Below are positions 52,877 through 61,498 of a DNA stretch of 64,000 nucleotides, piece after piece. Each line of letters opens with the position of its first letter. Within the stretch, counting starts at the first letter, position 1. Below the pieces are notes generated by a model. That model had not been told where the DNA came from and ran no database searches. It was given only the letters and a program-made list of their open reading frames with translations. A program made the position numbers and the translations under genes. This stretch comes from Halospina sp040196175 (lineage in GTDB: Bacteria > Pseudomonadota > Gammaproteobacteria > Pseudomonadales > Oleiphilaceae). Location: assembly GCF_040196175.1 (NCBI RefSeq), contig NZ_JBEFNF010000008.1:72075-136074 (forward strand), written 5' to 3'.

Positions 52877-53710
52877 TCAGGAACTGCCCAGCCAGCAGCG
52901 ATAGAACCAGGCCATCACGCCGCCCTCCGAGCGCCCACGCTCGATTTCTTCACGATACTCGGCGACATCCTCACCTGCAGCCTCTCGAGCCTGCAACTGC
53001 TGCTGCAGGCGCTGATACTCACTATCGGTCAACGGAGGGTGTTGAGCTGGCTTCATATTGACGTAGGCTGCGGGCCCACCGCCGACGCTGCACATCAGGA
53101 TGTTGCCGCCGGCCACCGTTGTATTGCTGGCGCTTTCGGACGCTGTGGCGCTTGCAGCAGCCTCCCCGGCCTCAGAAGCAGATGTGGTGTCCGCTTCCTC
53201 CTGAGACTGCGATTCAGGTCCAGATTCAGATTCAGGTTCAGGTTCAGGTTCAGGCTCAGGTTCAGGCTCAGGTTCAGGTTCAGGCTCAGGCTCAGGTTCC
53301 GGCTCCGGTTCCGGCTCAGGTTCCGGCCCAGGCTCCGGTTCCGGCTCAGGCTCGGGTTCAGGTTCTGGCTCAGCCTCAGGTTTCCGAGCCGCGTCACCGT
53401 TTTCCCCGGTACGGTTCTGATCGTCGCCGCCACTCCCGGACTGCCCGGAATCAGCCGCCTGTCCGGTGGCCTCATCCGAGCCCGTTTCGGGCTCATCAGG
53501 TGTGGATCCATTGCCGGAGGAAGAACGCTCGTCCTGACCTTCCGTGGCTTGCGTGATCTGTGGTTCGGGGGACCCCGATGTCTCCGCGGTTTTCCGTGAT
53601 TCCGCCTTGCTGGTGTCGGTCGTTTGATCACTGTAATCCGACTGCCAGTAACCGCCGGCACACCCTGTCAGGGCGAGCGACGTAATAGCCAATAACACCG
53701 TGCGTTTCAT
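52877..53710 (-). CDS. lipoprotein with Glu-Pro repeat tract
   Basis: The 277-aa protein has a signal peptide with lipobox (LALTGC; lipidated Cys at 17). A Ser/Thr/Gly-rich region follows, then a long tract of alternating Pro-Glu (about residues 113-165) encoded by hexanucleotide variants. The C-terminal domain is about 85 aa with GGNILMCSVGGGPAAYVNMKPAQHP and ends FYRCWLGSS. The Pro-Glu tract likely spans the periplasm or peptidoglycan like other extended linkers. It is upstream of the PP2C-kinase gene in the same direction. Confidence 0.82.
   Translation of the reverse strand: MKRTVLLAITSLALTGCAGGYWQSDYSDQTTDTSKAESRKTAETSGSPEPQITQATEGQDERSSSGNGSTPDEPETGSDEATGQAADSGQSGSGGDDQNRTGENGDAARKPEAEPEPEPEPEPEPEPGPEPEPEPEPEPEPEPEPEPEPEPEPEPEPEPESESGPESQSQEEADTTSASEAGEAAASATASESASNTTVAGGNILMCSVGGGPAAYVNMKPAQHPPLTDSEYQRLQQQLQAREAAGEDVAEYREEIERGRSEGGVMAWFYRCWLGSS
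53209..53371. repeat. hexanucleotide tandem tract encoding Pro-Glu repeats
   Basis: Imperfect direct repeats of GGTTCA/GGCTCA/GGTTCC type (plus strand) run for about 160 bp within the lipoprotein gene. Because the unit is 6 bp, length changes keep the reading frame and would alter only linker length. The interspersed synonymous changes suggest an old, not freshly expanded, tract. Confidence 0.85.
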
Positions 53711-53828
53711 TAAGAGCCCCGTCGTATTGGATTATTGTTCAGAATGACGTGCTGGTTCGCATTAGAGCTAATTTCTAACATGACTGCCAGAAAGTCAGCG
53801 TGTCAGGGCGCACACTTCAATGAATCTG

Positions 53829-54881
53829 TCACGGCCCGGGCCCGGAACATGCCGATCCATCCAGCCATGCCACCACCTCGCGCGCGGCGGGATGATCCCA
53901 GAGGGCATAGATATCGCGCAGGCGCTGCTTGTCACGACTCGCCGAGTGCCGACCCGCGTCCTGAAGCACTGGCAGGTCCGCAAACATCTGTGCCGCCAGG
54001 GATTCTCCAAGCACCTCAACCATCGCCGCGAGTGTGGATTCCATGTACTGGTAAGCGTTGCCTTGATGATAGCTGTCGGCCAGTGTGAGGGCGGGAATGC
54101 ACGAGAGCGTGGGCTGCAGGGCGGGGTTGATGGCGTGGGCGGAACACAGAGGCGCAATCGCTGCTGGACGGCCAGTGAAACCGCGCAGGTGCAGGTGGTC
54201 GGCCAAGGCGCTACTGTCATTGACTGGGTAATTATCCCAGAGGAAGGGGCGGCGCTGGAGCTGATCCGCCACCCGTTCCAGATGCCCGGATGACCATTGG
54301 CGGGCACAGATTTCCTCGCCCGCCCAGGCAATTTCAATGCTGCTGTCGAGCAACGCGCCCAGCGTTTCCAGATAGCCTGCCGGACGGCGACCGAAGAGCG
54401 CATCCAGCATGGGATCATCCGAATAATAGCTGGGGCAGACAATGATCCGCTCCGCGGCGCAATGCGCACGTACCCAGTGAACCAATTCCACCTGACGGGC
54501 TGCGAGCTCCGGAAGATCCGCGAGCGCGTCATCAAACTGGATCACCAGATCCTGGACGCCGATCCCATCGAGGAACTGCAGCCGGTGCAGCAGGGCCTGG
54601 CGTATGATGTCGTCAAAGGAGGCAAGTGCCCCGAGGGGGCTCAGCCCCACCCCGAAACGGACGCCCTGCATCCGGCAAGCCGAGGCAAACTCTGCCATCG
54701 CGGCCTGCGTCTTTTCGGATACAGGCTCAAACCACTGCTCGCGCAGCAGGGGGTCGCCCTTGGGAGCGTAAATGTAGAACCCATAGCCGTGATAACTCAG
54801 CCGCTCCATCACACGCCGGCGTGTGCTCCAGGACCACACCGGCCCGTAAAAGCCCTCGATGATGCCAAGCGGTGGCAGCAT
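53829..54881 (-). CDS. GH84-type beta-N-acetylglucosaminidase domain protein
   Basis: The 350-aa protein starts IIEGFYGPVWSW, the GH84 signature. IQFDDALADL holds the adjacent Asp pair that acts in substrate-assisted catalysis, then PSYYSDDPMLD and IAWAGEEI follow. It removes terminal GlcNAc from glycans or glycoproteins. There is no signal peptide, so it is predicted to be cytoplasmic. GGGAGGGG before the ATG at 54881 sets the start. It is downstream of the universal stress gene in the same direction. Confidence 0.85.
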   Translation of the reverse strand: MLPPLGIIEGFYGPVWSWSTRRRVMERLSYHGYGFYIYAPKGDPLLREQWFEPVSEKTQAAMAEFASACRMQGVRFGVGLSPLGALASFDDIIRQALLHRLQFLDGIGVQDLVIQFDDALADLPELAARQVELVHWVRAHCAAERIIVCPSYYSDDPMLDALFGRRPAGYLETLGALLDSSIEIAWAGEEICARQWSSGHLERVADQLQRRPFLWDNYPVNDSSALADHLHLRGFTGRPAAIAPLCSAHAINPALQPTLSCIPALTLADSYHQGNAYQYMESTLAAMVEVLGESLAAQMFADLPVLQDAGRHSASRDKQRLRDIYALWDHPAAREVVAWLDGSACSGPGP

Positions 54882-54927
54882 ACCCCTCCCGACGATTCTG
54901 GTTGAGACACTGGACCGCAGAGTGCGG

Positions 54928-55815
54928 CTAGCGGAGCAGGAGCAGCGGTATCCGGGTCCGGCGCAGCATATCCGTCGTCGTGCTGCCCACCAGAAGATGC
55001 CGGATGCGGGAATGACCATAGGCCCCCATTACCAGCATATCGATGCCCTGCTCCTGCTGGTAGGCATGCAGCGTACTCTCCACTTCACCCGCACGGATAG
55101 CTCCCTCAGCTTCGTGGCCGGCCCCGCGCAGGGTCTCGAGCGCCCACTCCAGCTGGGCTCGGTTATCCGCAAGGTCCGCGCCCACGATAAGAACGTGTAC
55201 GGTGACACCTTCGAACAGTGGGCTCCGTGCCAGCAACTCCACGCCCTTGCGAGTGGTCCTGTTGCCATCAAAGGCCATCAATACCTTTTCCGGACGGTTG
55301 AAAGAGTCCGGCACCATCAGGATGGGGCGATGGAGGGTGCGGATCACCCGTTCCAGGTTAGAGCCCAGGTGCTCACTCGCCTGGTCAACGCCCTCGCCCC
55401 GCTTACCGAGTACCAACAGGCGAGTCTCATCCTGGAGTTCTTCCAATGTCTCCACCAGCGTGCCGTTGCGCTGGCGGGTGCCGGCCGCGTTCACGCCGTA
55501 CTCTGTGGCCCGCTCCTTGGCTGACTGCAACATCAGCCGCCCCTGCTCCTGGGCCACCCTCGCCCGCTCCTCATCAAGACGTGACAGTTCCTCCATCAAG
55601 TGTTCGCGTGCGCCCAGACTGAGGTTGCCGGAAAGATCCTGCTCCGACGGGGCGGCATGGTTGTCGTTCACATGCAGGAAGGTCAGCGGCACTTCGAGTG
55701 CCAGGCTGGCCCAGGCGGCGCAGTCGCAGACCGCTTGCGAGAACTGTGAGCCGTCGATCGCGGCCATTACCTTTTCAGTCATGTCATTCCTGTTGTTGTT
55801 ATCGTCTTCAGCCAT
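54928..55815 (-). CDS. tandem universal stress protein (UspA-like)
   Basis: The 295-aa protein has two UspA-type folds. The first starts EKVMAAIDGSQFSQAV; the second has KVLMAFDGNRTTRKG and the ATP-binding-like MGAYGHSRIRHLLVGSTT. It begins directly after the SulP stop (TGA-ATG) with GGGAGG upstream, indicating coupling with the transporter; a second ATG at 55782 also has AGGA. It probably binds nucleotides and modulates the transporter or stress response. Confidence 0.88.
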   Translation of the reverse strand: MAEDDNNNRNDMTEKVMAAIDGSQFSQAVCDCAAWASLALEVPLTFLHVNDNHAAPSEQDLSGNLSLGAREHLMEELSRLDEERARVAQEQGRLMLQSAKERATEYGVNAAGTRQRNGTLVETLEELQDETRLLVLGKRGEGVDQASEHLGSNLERVIRTLHRPILMVPDSFNRPEKVLMAFDGNRTTRKGVELLARSPLFEGVTVHVLIVGADLADNRAQLEWALETLRGAGHEAEGAIRAGEVESTLHAYQQEQGIDMLVMGAYGHSRIRHLLVGSTTTDMLRRTRIPLLLLR

Positions 55816-57306
55816 TCAATGGCCTCCCATCAGCTTCTCGACAGCGGCCGGATCATCATGCACGGCATAGCGGTCGACGATGGTGGCGCTGGCTTCGTTG
55901 AGGCCGACCATTTCCACGGCCGTACCCTCGCGACGGAACTTGATTACCACCCGGTCCAGCGCCTCAACAGCGGTGATATCCCAGAAGTGGGCGCGGGACA
56001 GGTCGATGGTGACGCGTTCCACGGTTTCCTTGAAATCAAAGGCATCCATGAAGCGTTCCGATGAGGCGAAGAATACCTGACCCACCACGCGGTAGATACG
56101 GTGCCGCCCTTCATGGGCCTCCTCAGAGCCAACATACAGGATCTGGCCCACTTTGTTGGCGAAGAACATCGCAGCCAGGAGCACCCCAACGAAAACACCA
56201 ATCGCAAGGTTATGGGTACCCACAGTCACCGCCACCGTCGCCAGCATCACGATATTGGTACTCATGGGGTGCTTCTTCAGATCGCGAATAGACTCCCAGC
56301 TGAAGGTACCTATGGCTACCATAATCATGACCGACACCAACGCCGCCATCGGTATCTGCGAGACCCAGTCCGCCAGAAAGACGACCATGATCAGGAGAAC
56401 CACGCCGGCAAACAGAGTAGACATACGGCTACGGCCACCGGACTTGATGTTGATAACTGACTGGCCAATCATCGCACACCCGGCCATGCCCCCCAGCAGG
56501 CCGGAACCAATGTTGGCAATGCCCTGGCCCCGGCATTCGCGGTTCTTGTCGCTTCGGGTGTCAGTCAGATCATCCACGATGGTGGCGGTCATCATGGATT
56601 CCAGCAGGCCCACCACCGTCAGCATCAGGGCAGTGGGGAAAATAATCTTCAGAGTTTCCAGATTGAGCGGAATCTCCGGCCACAGGAATACCGGCAGGCT
56701 GTCCGGCAGTTCGCCCATATCGCCCACGCTACGGATGTCCATGCCGGTCACCATATAGACCGCCGTCAGCACCACAATGCATACCAGCGGCGACGGAATG
56801 GTGCGGCCAATGCCCGGAATCCAGGGGACCCCGTAGATGATAACCAGCCCCGCCACGGTCATGGCATAGACATGCCAGGTAACACCTGTGAGCTCCGGCA
56901 GCTGGGCCATGAAGATCAGGATCGCCAGGGCGTTAACGAATCCTGTTACCACTGAGCGCGAGACAAAGCGCATCAGGTCGGCAAGCTTAAGATAACCGGC
57001 GATGATCTGCAGCACACCCGTCAAAAGCGTGGCCGCCAGCAGGTACTGGAGCCCGTGCTCTCTAACCAGGGTAACCATCAGCAGTGCCATGGCGCCGGTA
57101 GCCGCCGAGATCATGCCGGAGCGCCCGCCGGCAAAGGCGATCACAACGCAGATGGCGAAGGAGGCGTACAATCCCACCTTGGGGTCAACACCGGCAATGA
57201 TGGAGAAAGCGATTGCCTCGGGAATCAACGCGAGGGCCACAACGATGCCCGCCAGGGCATCGCCCTTAAGGTTGGAGAACCAACCCAGTTTCAACTTTTC
57301 GTACAT
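55816..57306 (-). CDS. SulP-family anion transporter with STAS domain
   Basis: The 496-aa transporter has the SulP start DALAGIVVALALIPEAIAFSIIAGVDPKVGLYAS, about 10-12 membrane helices and a C-terminal STAS domain (about 400-490; RVTIDLSRAHFWDITAVEALD). Substrate may be sulfate, bicarbonate or another anion; BicA-like bicarbonate import is possible. It is coupled to a universal stress protein gene. It is distant from the selenium genes, so any link to selenate uptake is speculative. Confidence 0.88.
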   Translation of the reverse strand: MYEKLKLGWFSNLKGDALAGIVVALALIPEAIAFSIIAGVDPKVGLYASFAICVVIAFAGGRSGMISAATGAMALLMVTLVREHGLQYLLAATLLTGVLQIIAGYLKLADLMRFVSRSVVTGFVNALAILIFMAQLPELTGVTWHVYAMTVAGLVIIYGVPWIPGIGRTIPSPLVCIVVLTAVYMVTGMDIRSVGDMGELPDSLPVFLWPEIPLNLETLKIIFPTALMLTVVGLLESMMTATIVDDLTDTRSDKNRECRGQGIANIGSGLLGGMAGCAMIGQSVINIKSGGRSRMSTLFAGVVLLIMVVFLADWVSQIPMAALVSVMIMVAIGTFSWESIRDLKKHPMSTNIVMLATVAVTVGTHNLAIGVFVGVLLAAMFFANKVGQILYVGSEEAHEGRHRIYRVVGQVFFASSERFMDAFDFKETVERVTIDLSRAHFWDITAVEALDRVVIKFRREGTAVEMVGLNEASATIVDRYAVHDDPAAVEKLMGGH

Positions 57307-57559
57307 GGTAAAGCCTGATCTGGAAGGGAGCTGGAAATCGGCAGAGCCGATGTCATCAAAGGCGCGAAATCATACAGCAAAAAAGGCCCTACGCCACCCT
57401 GAACGCCTTTAGCGCGTTTTAACTCCAGCCCTTCATGGATCGGGCTTAGCCACCTCGAACGGTTGATCTGGCTCTGGCCGATGCGGTTCTGTTCTGAAGG
57501 ACATACTGATTGAACAGCGTTCGCCCGCTGCGGAGCGTGCTGTTGCGCAGGAGCCATAC

Positions 57560-58411
57560 ATGACCTATCGGCTGATACGCTACTCGGCCATTCTATGTCT
57601 GCTCATCCCCTTGGCGAGCGCTGTTACCGCCGAGGAGACCCGAAAGCCACCGAATGAGCGATTGAAGCTTGTTACCGGGCCACACTATCCGCCTTTTGCG
57701 GCCGATTATCTCCCCTACAAAGGCCTTGCGCCCTTTATCGTTACCCGGATCCTGGAAGACAGGGAGCAGACTGTCACTGTTGACATGCGCCCCTGGAAGC
57801 GAGCCTACCGAGAAACCCTTAAAGGCCACTATGATGCCATCCTGCCTTATGTTGAATCGCCTGCTCGCAGGCAGGACTACCTGTTTTCAATTCCCATCTT
57901 CGCGGTAGACAGCTTTGCGTATGTGGCCGCTGATTCGAAGCTGGATGCCGATTCGCTGGAAGGGCTCAGAGGGCGAACCTATTGCAACCCTATTGGCTTC
58001 ACAGACGAGGATGCGCTTCAGGCTATGCGCTCAAACGGCGAGCTGGTTCGGATCAAAGCGGCTACCCTTAAAAGCTGCTTCCGAATGCTTAAGGCAGGGC
58101 GTGTCGATTTCGTGAAAATCAATGCCTATGTGGCGGACTACGTCATTGCCGCAAGTGATCTCAAGCCTGATGCAATAAGACCACTGCCTTTTGTGGTCGA
58201 GACGGTCTCACTTCACCTGATGGTGCCAAAGACACGTCCGGATGCTGAGGCACTGATCAGCACGTTCAACCGGCGCCTCAAGTCCATGGATCACAGAGGC
58301 CGGATTGAGGTGCTGAAAGGTGATTACCTGGAGGCAATCACCCCGGCCAATGCCACTAGCGACCGAGCACACCGGATCGGGCCAGAAGCTGCTCAGGGCT
58401 ACAGCCGGTAA
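57560..58411 (+). CDS. periplasmic amino-acid-type solute-binding protein
   Basis: The 283-aa protein has a signal peptide (LIPLASAVTAEE) and SBP_bac_3 features: LVTGPHYPPFAA, DMRPWKRAYRETL, YDAILPYVESPARR and GRTYCNPIGF. No permease or ATPase adjoins it, so it may serve another system or act as a sensor. It is convergent with the small ORF at 58412-58678 with no gap. Two Cys (about 141 and 174) could form a disulfide. Confidence 0.8.
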   Translation: MTYRLIRYSAILCLLIPLASAVTAEETRKPPNERLKLVTGPHYPPFAADYLPYKGLAPFIVTRILEDREQTVTVDMRPWKRAYRETLKGHYDAILPYVESPARRQDYLFSIPIFAVDSFAYVAADSKLDADSLEGLRGRTYCNPIGFTDEDALQAMRSNGELVRIKAATLKSCFRMLKAGRVDFVKINAYVADYVIAASDLKPDAIRPLPFVVETVSLHLMVPKTRPDAEALISTFNRRLKSMDHRGRIEVLKGDYLEAITPANATSDRAHRIGPEAAQGYSR

Positions 58412-58678
58412 TCACAGCCCCTGAGTGCCCCCGCGCAACCAGTTATGCACATAGGCCAACTTGTGGCGGCCATGCTCAGAGAGCACAAACGGATAGATGT
58501 CTGACAGACCCATGGAGCGGTTCACGTGGTTAACACCCCCAGTGAGCGCCACCGCGGTCTGGATCAGCCGTTGGGGATCAGACTCTGAATAAGGTTCCCA
58601 GCCGGGTTGGCAAAAACACGCCTCAGGGAACGCCTCTACAAAGGCCCCATTAAGAGCCGCCCTGCCAATCCCGTACAA
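58412..58678 (-). CDS. possible small protein or gene remnant downstream of gspB
   Basis: An 88-codon reading frame begins with a TTG inside the end of gspB and runs to the edge of the neighbouring gene. Its codon use looks coding-like (GC-rich third positions), but the first residues overlap gspB and no ribosome-binding site is clear. The sequence FPEACFCQPGWEPYS and HNWLRGGTQ is not recognised. It could be a truncated remnant. Confidence 0.35.
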   Translation of the reverse strand: MYGIGRAALNGAFVEAFPEACFCQPGWEPYSESDPQRLIQTAVALTGGVNHVNRSMGLSDIYPFVLSEHGRHKLAYVHNWLRGGTQGL

Positions 58679-59282
58679 TAGCCATCTGGAAAAGATGCTG
58701 GTCCAGCCGGAAAACCACGCCAGCCGGTGTAATTTCCTCGATGATCAATTCCCCAACCCGCGCCCCTTCACCCAGCATCCGGTTATTAATCATTACCTTG
58801 CGAGAAGATGGCGTGGAGGACCAGACGTGGCCATTGAACGTCATCTCGGGCACTCGCCGCTGGACCGAGCGGGGCATATCATGGATCGGTGGCACATTCT
58901 CTGGCGGGTTCCGGTCAGTCTCTGCGGATCCGGTTTCCGTCGACTCGCCGGATGGCGCCGGTGCGTCTCTATCCGCACGCGCGTTCTCCTGATCTGGCGG
59001 CTCCGGAGCGGTCGCCGCCGTCGTCTCTTCCTCCGGTTGAGGGCTTGGAACCGGTACTGGTTCAGCCGCTACCTCAGCCTCATTGCCCGGATCGGAATCA
59101 GGCCATACGAGGTAGGCCACCACGGCGGCGTTGGCCATCAACGCCACCGCCAGAAGGTAAGGCCAGATCTCACGATGCTTGCCTGGGGTGGACGCGAACG
59201 AGACGCGGTGACCCGCCACCTCCGGATCCGTGTTAGAGCGTTCGGCCTCGGATTTTTTCAAGGCATCCAGAATATAGGACAT
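58650..59282 (-). CDS. gspB: general secretion pathway protein GspB
   Basis: The 210-aa protein has the GspB start MSYILDALKKSEAERS, one membrane helix (about 39-60), a Pro/Glu-rich periplasmic linker and a C-terminal domain ending in the conserved FNGHVWSSTPSSRKVMINN, LGEGARVGELIIEEITPAGVVF. It works with GspA (10 bp upstream) to assemble the type II secretin in the cell wall. No other gsp genes are in the window. Confidence 0.92.
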   Translation of the reverse strand: MSYILDALKKSEAERSNTDPEVAGHRVSFASTPGKHREIWPYLLAVALMANAAVVAYLVWPDSDPGNEAEVAAEPVPVPSPQPEEETTAATAPEPPDQENARADRDAPAPSGESTETGSAETDRNPPENVPPIHDMPRSVQRRVPEMTFNGHVWSSTPSSRKVMINNRMLGEGARVGELIIEEITPAGVVFRLDQHLFQMAIVRDWQGGS

Positions 59283-59291
59283 GGGATAGCC

Positions 59292-60971
59292 TCAGCCTGA
59301 TGACGCATCTGTTGATGCACTAGAAAGCGTTGGAACGGAACGCCCCATGTAATGGTTAAGGCGGATGATCGTCAGGGGGCCGACTACACCGTCCGTCCGC
59401 AGCCCTTCCCGGCGCTGGAAGGCCATAACCCGTGGTTCGAGGCTGCCATCGGACGAGTCAGGAACCAGTGACAGGGCCGCTTCTGCCTTGCCCAGGGCCT
59501 GATGCAGCCAGAGTTCACGGTTGCGGGTGGTCCCGGGCTCAATTACCCGGGACTCCCAAGGCGGCACGCGCCAGAGCAGCGAGTAATCTCCGAACCAGAC
59601 TTCATCCAGGGCATCGCGAGAAACCCATCGCCGTTCGTTTCCCACCTCTAAGCGTATCCTGTCCGACTCCAGCGCCAGCAGAACCGCGTGCACCGGCTCT
59701 CCCCGCTGGTTGATCAGTTCCAGAACGGCGGGCCGGTCGAGTACTGCCAGACTGCGCCAGTTACCCTGCCTGTGAAGGCACCCCAGCCCGCGGTTCTGCC
59801 CCCAGTCGCAGGCCTGGCCGTGCTCACTCGGACGGTAGTCATAGCCCCACACATCGAACAGGGTTGCATAGGCCCTGGTACGTGAGGCTTCGGAGCTCAA
59901 AGCACCAAGGGACAGGCCAGACGTCCGGTTGTTGCCCGGGCTGGCTTCCCGCATGACCTGGCCTTCATCCGTCCGCTTGTCAGCTTCCGCAACCATGAGG
60001 TCGTCCATACCAACCAGGGCAAACGCCGGCACCCATTCAGCCACTTCGTCCTTTGCCGCCATTGTCACTATGCCGGCTGCCACCGTGACCAGAAACACGG
60101 TGAGCCCCAGCTTAAATTCAGGCCGGCCATTACCAACGCGGCCCGCAGAGAACCACCGCGCACGCCCATCCCCCCGGACCTCCCGCGCCGCGCGACGGAC
60201 CGTGGCGGCATTGATGGTGAGGGAGTTGCACGTATAGGCGCCCAGCAGACTGCGGTCGCAGATCAGGTTAATCAACCGGGGAATGCCATGACTGCGCCGG
60301 TAAACCGCTGCCAGGGCACGCCTACTGAAAATCGTGCCCTTCTGGCCGGCTACGGACAGCCGATAGGCGATGTAGTTGTAGGTTTCCCTGCGGCTCAGCT
60401 GATCGAGGTGGTAGCGGGCGGTGATGCGCTGGGAGAGCTGACGAAGCCGGGGGCTGTCGAGCATGGTGGCCAGTTCCGGCTGGCCCAGCAGCGCGATCTG
60501 GACCAGCTTTTTCTCTGAGGTTTCCAGGTTGGTCAGCAGTCGTACCTGTTCCAGAACCTCGACGGACAGGTTCTGCGCTTCATCAATCACGACCAGCGTA
60601 TGCCGGCCCCGAGCGTGAGCCTTCAGGAGGTAGTCATTGAGCTGGTTGATCAGCCCCATGATCGAGTGTTCTTCCGCCTCCGGCAAGCCCAGTTCACGAC
60701 AGATGGTCGCCAGCAGTTCGCGAGCACTGACCCTGGGGTTGAGCACCAGTGCGATATCCACATGCTCAGGGATCTCTTCCAGAAAACGCCGGCAGAGCGT
60801 CGTTTTCCCGGTCCCCACCTCTCCGGTGAGAACCACAAACCCACCCTGGCCCGATACCCCATAAAGAAGATGGGCCAGCGCCTCCTGATGGCGTTCGCTG
60901 AGATAGAGGTACCTGGGGTCGGGCGCGATGGTGAAAGGCGATTCGCTGAACCCGAAGAATTCGTTATACAT
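59292..60971 (-). CDS. gspA: GspA/ExeA-type AAA ATPase with peptidoglycan-binding domain
   Basis: The 559-aa protein begins YNEFFGFSESPFTIAPDPRYLYLS. It has an AAA module (Walker A GEVGTGKTTL about 50-59; Walker B VVIDEAQNL; sensor GQPEL), a membrane helix (about 290), a periplasmic region and a C-terminal peptidoglycan-binding repeat (FQRREGLRTDGVVGPLTIIRL). GspAB uses ATP to insert or remodel the secretin through peptidoglycan. It is the first gene of the pair. Confidence 0.93.
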   Translation of the reverse strand: MYNEFFGFSESPFTIAPDPRYLYLSERHQEALAHLLYGVSGQGGFVVLTGEVGTGKTTLCRRFLEEIPEHVDIALVLNPRVSARELLATICRELGLPEAEEHSIMGLINQLNDYLLKAHARGRHTLVVIDEAQNLSVEVLEQVRLLTNLETSEKKLVQIALLGQPELATMLDSPRLRQLSQRITARYHLDQLSRRETYNYIAYRLSVAGQKGTIFSRRALAAVYRRSHGIPRLINLICDRSLLGAYTCNSLTINAATVRRAAREVRGDGRARWFSAGRVGNGRPEFKLGLTVFLVTVAAGIVTMAAKDEVAEWVPAFALVGMDDLMVAEADKRTDEGQVMREASPGNNRTSGLSLGALSSEASRTRAYATLFDVWGYDYRPSEHGQACDWGQNRGLGCLHRQGNWRSLAVLDRPAVLELINQRGEPVHAVLLALESDRIRLEVGNERRWVSRDALDEVWFGDYSLLWRVPPWESRVIEPGTTRNRELWLHQALGKAEAALSLVPDSSDGSLEPRVMAFQRREGLRTDGVVGPLTIIRLNHYMGRSVPTLSSASTDASSG

Positions 60972-61050
60972 GCGCTTACTGCGATTTGATCAAAAAGTCA
61001 GAGTCAACGACACGATAACGCAGGCATACCTGAATGTCCTCGCTAAAACG

Positions 61051-61401
61051 CTACAGCTCCACCCCGAAATGGCCCAGTACAACCACCACGAGCCAATAGC
61101 TCAGCGCCGTCGCACCTATGGACAACGCCATGCTGAGGTAGAAGTTCACGCCGTTAGTCAGCAGCACCGGTAACGCAATGAACAGGACCAGCGATGGCAG
61201 CACCAGCCAGACAATACTCACCGACAGATCGCTGATTCTGCCGATATCGCCGGTCTCCACGTAGATCCAAAGGATGGCGAGCACCGAGGTGAGCGGCACG
61301 GAGGCCAACACCGCGCCGATGAACGAACTTCGTTTGGCCACCTCTGAAATGAGCACAACGAGAACAACGGTGATCCCGAGCTTGGTGATGTAATAAGCCA
61401 A
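61051..61401 (-). CDS. DUF3147 membrane protein
   Basis: The 116-aa protein has four membrane helices with AKRSSFIGAVLASVPLTSVLAILW and a final helix ending LGHFGVEL, the DUF3147 pattern. The start codon is TTG at 61401, supported by AAGGAG 8 nt upstream; no better in-frame ATG is present. Function is unknown. Confidence 0.8.
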   Translation of the reverse strand: MAYYITKLGITVVLVVLISEVAKRSSFIGAVLASVPLTSVLAILWIYVETGDIGRISDLSVSIVWLVLPSLVLFIALPVLLTNGVNFYLSMALSIGATALSYWLVVVVLGHFGVEL

Positions 61402-61498
61402 CCGTTCGCACTCCTTATTGATGGACTGGCCCTTCGCGCTCTGCGCTGCAGCCAGCTTAACAGCGCCGGCTGACTAACGCATGCCATGCCTGTCCCGT

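Noticed and set aside
53209..53371. CRISPR-like array.
   Set aside because: The repeats are 6-bp in-frame Pro-Glu codons inside a lipoprotein gene, without spacers of regular length.
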